Source of the DNA: Cladocopium goreaui
Lineage: Eukaryota > Sar > Dinophyceae > Suessiales > Symbiodiniaceae
DNA length: 64,000 bases
NCBI GenBank assembly: GCA_947184155.2
Contig: CAMXCT020006759.1
Location: forward strand, 255,001 to 319,000
Direction of reading: 5' to 3'
Part shown: positions 60,670-64,000 of the stretch, piece by piece
Layout of the letters: every line of letters begins with the position of its first letter
Numbering within the stretch: position 1 is the first letter of the stretch
Position numbers and translations under genes: made by a program
Notes under the pieces: model-generated
What the model was told of the DNA's origin: nothing
The model's input: the letters and a program-made list of their open reading frames with translations, nothing else
Databases searched by the model: none

Positions 60670-63600
60670 CTAGTCTCGCAAGATTTTGGCAATCACAGCA
60701 CTGGTGGCTGGGCCATGCTCCAAAGCCCACCTAGGATCAACAGAATGGCGCAAGATCCCCCAAGAAGGGCTGAAGATTAATGGGAGAAAATGGGGAAAAA
60801 TAATATTGCAAATCTCGAGTCTACGTGACACATTCAAAACATGCGCGCTGAATGGCTGATGGCCACATTGAGCTGAGTTGCTTTTTTCGCGCTTCTCGGG
60901 CAAGTAGCTTCCTCTCAGCAGCCGAAGCGATGCCATCCGCCAGAAGGCGCTTGGATTCAGCCGAATACACCTCAGGATGTCAGGGCCCGGGCTCACATAA
61001 TTTTGTTGGGTCACAATTTTACGGCTATTTGCCATTTCCCATGCGATCAATCAAGCTACACAATGCAACTTGCGTTTCAACTCGGTCTCTTCATCGTCCG
61101 GCTTCTCACACTTCTTCGACTTTTTGGGGTTCGATCCATTGCTGCTGTCGCAGCCAGATGCCATTGATTTGGCCGCAGCACTCTTGGCCTTGGGCACTGC
61201 CTTTTTGGCTTTGCTCTTGGCACTGGCTTTGCTCTTTGCACTGGGTTTGCTCTTTGCGGCTGCCTTGCTCTTTGCACTGGGTTTGCTCTTTGCGGCTGCC
61301 TTGCTCTTAGCACTGGGTTTGCTCTTTGCGGCTGCTTTGCGCTTGGGAGCGGTCTGACGCTTGCAAGCATGTTTGGCCTTTGGCCTGGGTTTTGTGCAGC
61401 GCTCGGAAGTCTCAGGCGTTGGTGGTTCCTCCAGGGTTGGCTCCGCATCACTAAGAGCTGCCTCACTCTTCACTAACTTTTCTGGGGTGGTCTCAGGCTG
61501 GGTAGGCGGGATGCTTTGCGAGTAGCCATCATCATCGCTGTCTGCAGCTGCATTCAGAAGGTCCGGCTCAGGAGTTCCAACCCTATCATGGGCCTCCACA
61601 CTGGATTGCGGCTCACCATCTCCAGCACCCATGCGTGGCTGAAATTCAGCAGCAATTTTGATGTTTACAAGACTGCCGCGACCGCGGCCACCCACCTCCA
61701 TAGATTCGACCTGAGACACTTCACCACCATCAAGCCCAGGGCAAACCACCCTGGGAGGTGGTGGCAACTCACTTGTCTCAGCCATCCGGTCACGTAGCTC
61801 CACATCCAAATCCTCAACGGACATCCCTGTCCTTTCCATGTGGTTTTGCACCAGCTCAAGAGCTTGAGAAACTGCCTCCTTTGTCGCAAGGAGCATCTCG
61901 AGGGAGACATGCCCCCCTTCACCATTGGGCTGCTGAAGATCCATAGCAGTCTCAAGTGGCATCAAAGACTGCTGAGGAGTAGCAACAGCACGTCTCGTGC
62001 ATGGAGGGGTGGCCAAAGGGGATGAAGGACAGCGCGGCACCTCCGGTGGGTCCAGCAGCAGAGGCTCTTCCATGGCCTGAGCGTGAGCAGGAAAATTGGA
62101 TCAGAAAGTTTATTTGTAGCTAGTAAAAAGGATAGGTCGGATACAGGATGGGGATAAGGGATAAGGCTTTGGAGCTAGCAAAAAGGCCAAGCTAAATTAC
62201 TATATAATACACGTTAAACAAACCACATAAATATCATCATGATGACAAACCCGATCATAATATATTCATATTCAAAACCGTTCATATTAACATAGGTTCC
62301 CACATGTCACCCACCAAATCCGATTCCCCAATCAAATTATGTCACTTAATTTTGGTTTTTGTTTGGGGTGTTTCGTCAATTGGCACCCAATGTGTGAGAT
62401 TGAAGGCCAATTCAGCCACACAAGAAAATAAGTTTTGCTCCTGACAGTTTTGTCGACGCGCTGGATTATCCAAAAGATTGCAAAAGCCATTTCCAAAACT
62501 GAGGACGCATGGCAATTTCCTCTGCAGGCCTGCTGCTATAGAATGTTGGCGCCTGACTTGTTATGGAAATAACAAGTGAGTGGCTGACATTGTATAGCAG
62601 CAGGTCTGCAGAGCATTTGTTGGACTTTGATTTTGGAGGCGGGTGTTACGAATCATGGGGGGAGCATTCATTGAACGATAAACTGAACTCATTTAGCCAA
62701 GACACCTTTCGGTACTTCTCATCAGAGCCCGGATAAAGCCCCAGCTGGTTGTCGGGATACTGGAACTCAAGGTGCTCCTCCGACTCCTCCAACTTCCTTA
62801 AGCTGGTTGTGAAAGATTGCCAATACGGATGGGGAAGGACTATATATCACATCATACCAATCAAACAGTAGTCATAACATCTAATCCCAAAATCAAAGCT
62901 GAAAATGTGTTTCAATATTGTTGTGAACTAAGACCACGTCTTGAGATATTGCAACTAGCGACTGGGGTTTGTTCTGGTCCTTGTCCTCGATGAGATGTTG
63001 AAAAGGGAGACGTTCGGGTTCTTCATGAACTTCCTGCCCCAAAAAAGTGTTTGGATGACCCTTGAACATTTTCAAAACCAAATCCAACATATTTTTTTGA
63101 TGGTGAAAATTCAGATGACCACGCCCAAGAAATGAATACCTGAAAACGAACAGGACCCCTTGATATTTGAGATGTTCAGGGCCGGCCTCCCCTAAGTCTT
63201 CACAAGTGTTCTTAACCTTCTTCTGGCTGCTGGCAGGTCGTTTCATCCCAGCAGAGACCCCAGCAGCCGGTTTCTTGCGGGAGGTAGAAGCTCGGCTGCC
63301 TTTGGCCGCAGGTTTCTTGCGACTACCAGCATTGGGAGCATCAGGTTCATCATCATCCTCATCATGGCCATGGCCTTCAAACGTGTGTTCTGGATCAGAA
63401 GTCTCTGTTTCCTCATCTTTGGTTTTCTCCTGTTCACAGTCGTCATCTTTCTGAGACTTCCCTGACTTCCCTTTTTTGGGTTTCTGACCGTCCTTCTGGC
63501 CTTTTGGTACCTTAGTTTCTGAAGAGGAATCCTCAGCAAAGCGTGGAGGAAGGGGCGAAGCGATTGCAGCCGGCATCACGTCAGCTGGTCCTTAGATCCC

Positions 63601-63833
63601 AAAAAACGAATAAACATTTCAGGGCGCCCATTCTTTCTCAAGCTGGCAGAAATTCATGAATGTGACTAGACATCTGAATAAATATTATGGTAATCTGGTA
63701 TTTCCGTAAACGGTCCAAACAATGGAGCCTGGCAACGGCCCATCCGAGGAGGGGCAGCACTGGACTTGGCTGACGGCGTCAGCGATGTTGACGAGGCAGC
63801 ACTGCGCTGGGTGGAAGAACCGGGTTCCCGCAT
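60670..63833 (-). CDS. Lys/Ala-rich, probably nuclear protein, six exons
   Basis: Proposed exons 63833-63737, 63590-63140, 62796-62706, 62076-61060, 60970-60867 and 60730-60670 give 606 residues with consistent phases, GT donors and AG|G acceptors throughout. Order of features: Ser/Pro-rich start (MREPGSSTQRSAASS); basic KGQKDGQKPKKGKSGK; an acidic DEETETSDPEHTF...DEDDDEPD stretch; RKKPAA repeats; a charged LEESEEHLEFQYPDNQLGLY segment; a long region with helix-like EMLLATKEAVSQALELVQNH; eleven or so KSK(P/A)SA units near residues 448-519, like histone H1 tails; and a C-terminal AERKLLAREARKKQ helix. No catalytic domain is visible. Chromatin or RNA binding is inferred from composition only. 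The first exon's donor could instead be GC two codons earlier; the start ATG could be later (63576). Confidence 0.7.
62520..62613. repeat. Intronic hairpin element
   Basis: CTCTGCAGGCCTGCTGCTAT at one end pairs with ATAGCAGCAGGTCTGCAGAG at the other; the inner stem ACTTGTTAT / ATAACAAGT closes on the loop GGAA. Lies in the intron 62705-62077 of the Lys/Ala-rich protein gene; a small foldback element. Confidence 0.8.
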
Positions 63834-64000
63834 GACAGTTTGCAGGCTGAACGCCTCGGCCGGGTGAAAGCTTTGAAACGTACCCCAATTAGATGGAGCA
63901 ATGCTAATTGAGAACAGTGATTTTTCGAACTGTCCAGACCAAGGTTGGGTTACACCAATTATCTATTATAATATATCATGGTTTTCAAGACTAACTACTA
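63834..64000. other. Upstream flank of the Lys/Ala-rich protein gene
   Basis: No gene or repeat recognised. A CAG near 63846 on the minus strand could be a spliced-leader acceptor for the downstream gene, but nothing proves it. Confidence 0.3.

Noticed and set aside
1..64000. Spliced-leader relics, rRNA, snRNA or telomeric repeats
   Set aside because: I looked for the dinoflagellate spliced-leader core, 5S/U6-like sequences and TTTAGGG arrays and saw no convincing match.

Overview
The window looks like nuclear DNA of a dinoflagellate, most likely Symbiodiniaceae. The reasons are very low gene density, genes cut into many small exons (25-125 nt), all recognisable genes on one strand (minus), a strong excess of GC (and some GA) 5' splice sites, almost every 3' splice site reading AG|G, and introns filled with satellites and foldback elements. 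No bacterial operon, CRISPR array, tRNA or rRNA was recognised. Gene models were assembled by hand from reading frames, splice phases and family resemblance; exon edges are proposals.

Layout. 1-20.7 kb is mostly repeats: GATA-type microsatellites (0.5-1.7 kb), a higher-order tandem array with a GGCCTTCGGCC core (4.5-11.6 kb) interrupted by an ~860 bp CGCGAAAG-rich cassette, an AT-rich array arranged as a giant inverted repeat (11.6-14.9 kb), and a field of ACACTGTAAAT palindromes (15-15.5 kb). From 33.4 kb down to 20.8 kb on the minus strand lies an N-acylethanolamine acid amidase/acid ceramidase-like gene of about 18 exons with signal peptide, catalytic Cys, HGRNMD and QTND...RR motifs. From 48.9 kb down to 33.75 kb, also minus, lie 13 exons of the catalytic subunit of DNA polymerase delta (palm YGDTDS motif through KKRY, VRRD and the AHVELA region). 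Its N-terminal half and the last ~150 residues were not found. From 59.9 to 55.4 kb there are isolated well-formed minus-strand exons of one or more unrecognised genes, and from 63.8 to 60.7 kb a six-exon gene for a ~606-residue Lys/Ala-rich, probably nuclear protein.

The introns hold most of the unusual DNA: a 2.7 kb satellite of ~29 bp units, a pentanucleotide satellite, purine-only tracts, a 100-N assembly gap, two TA-flanked elements with related terminal inverted repeats (43.85-44.44 and 56.98-58.41 kb), a composite repeat present twice in inverted orientation 25 kb apart, and a 250 bp near-perfect palindrome. The genes do not form an obvious pathway (DNA replication, lipid amide hydrolysis, basic nuclear protein); what they share is strand, exon size and splice grammar.
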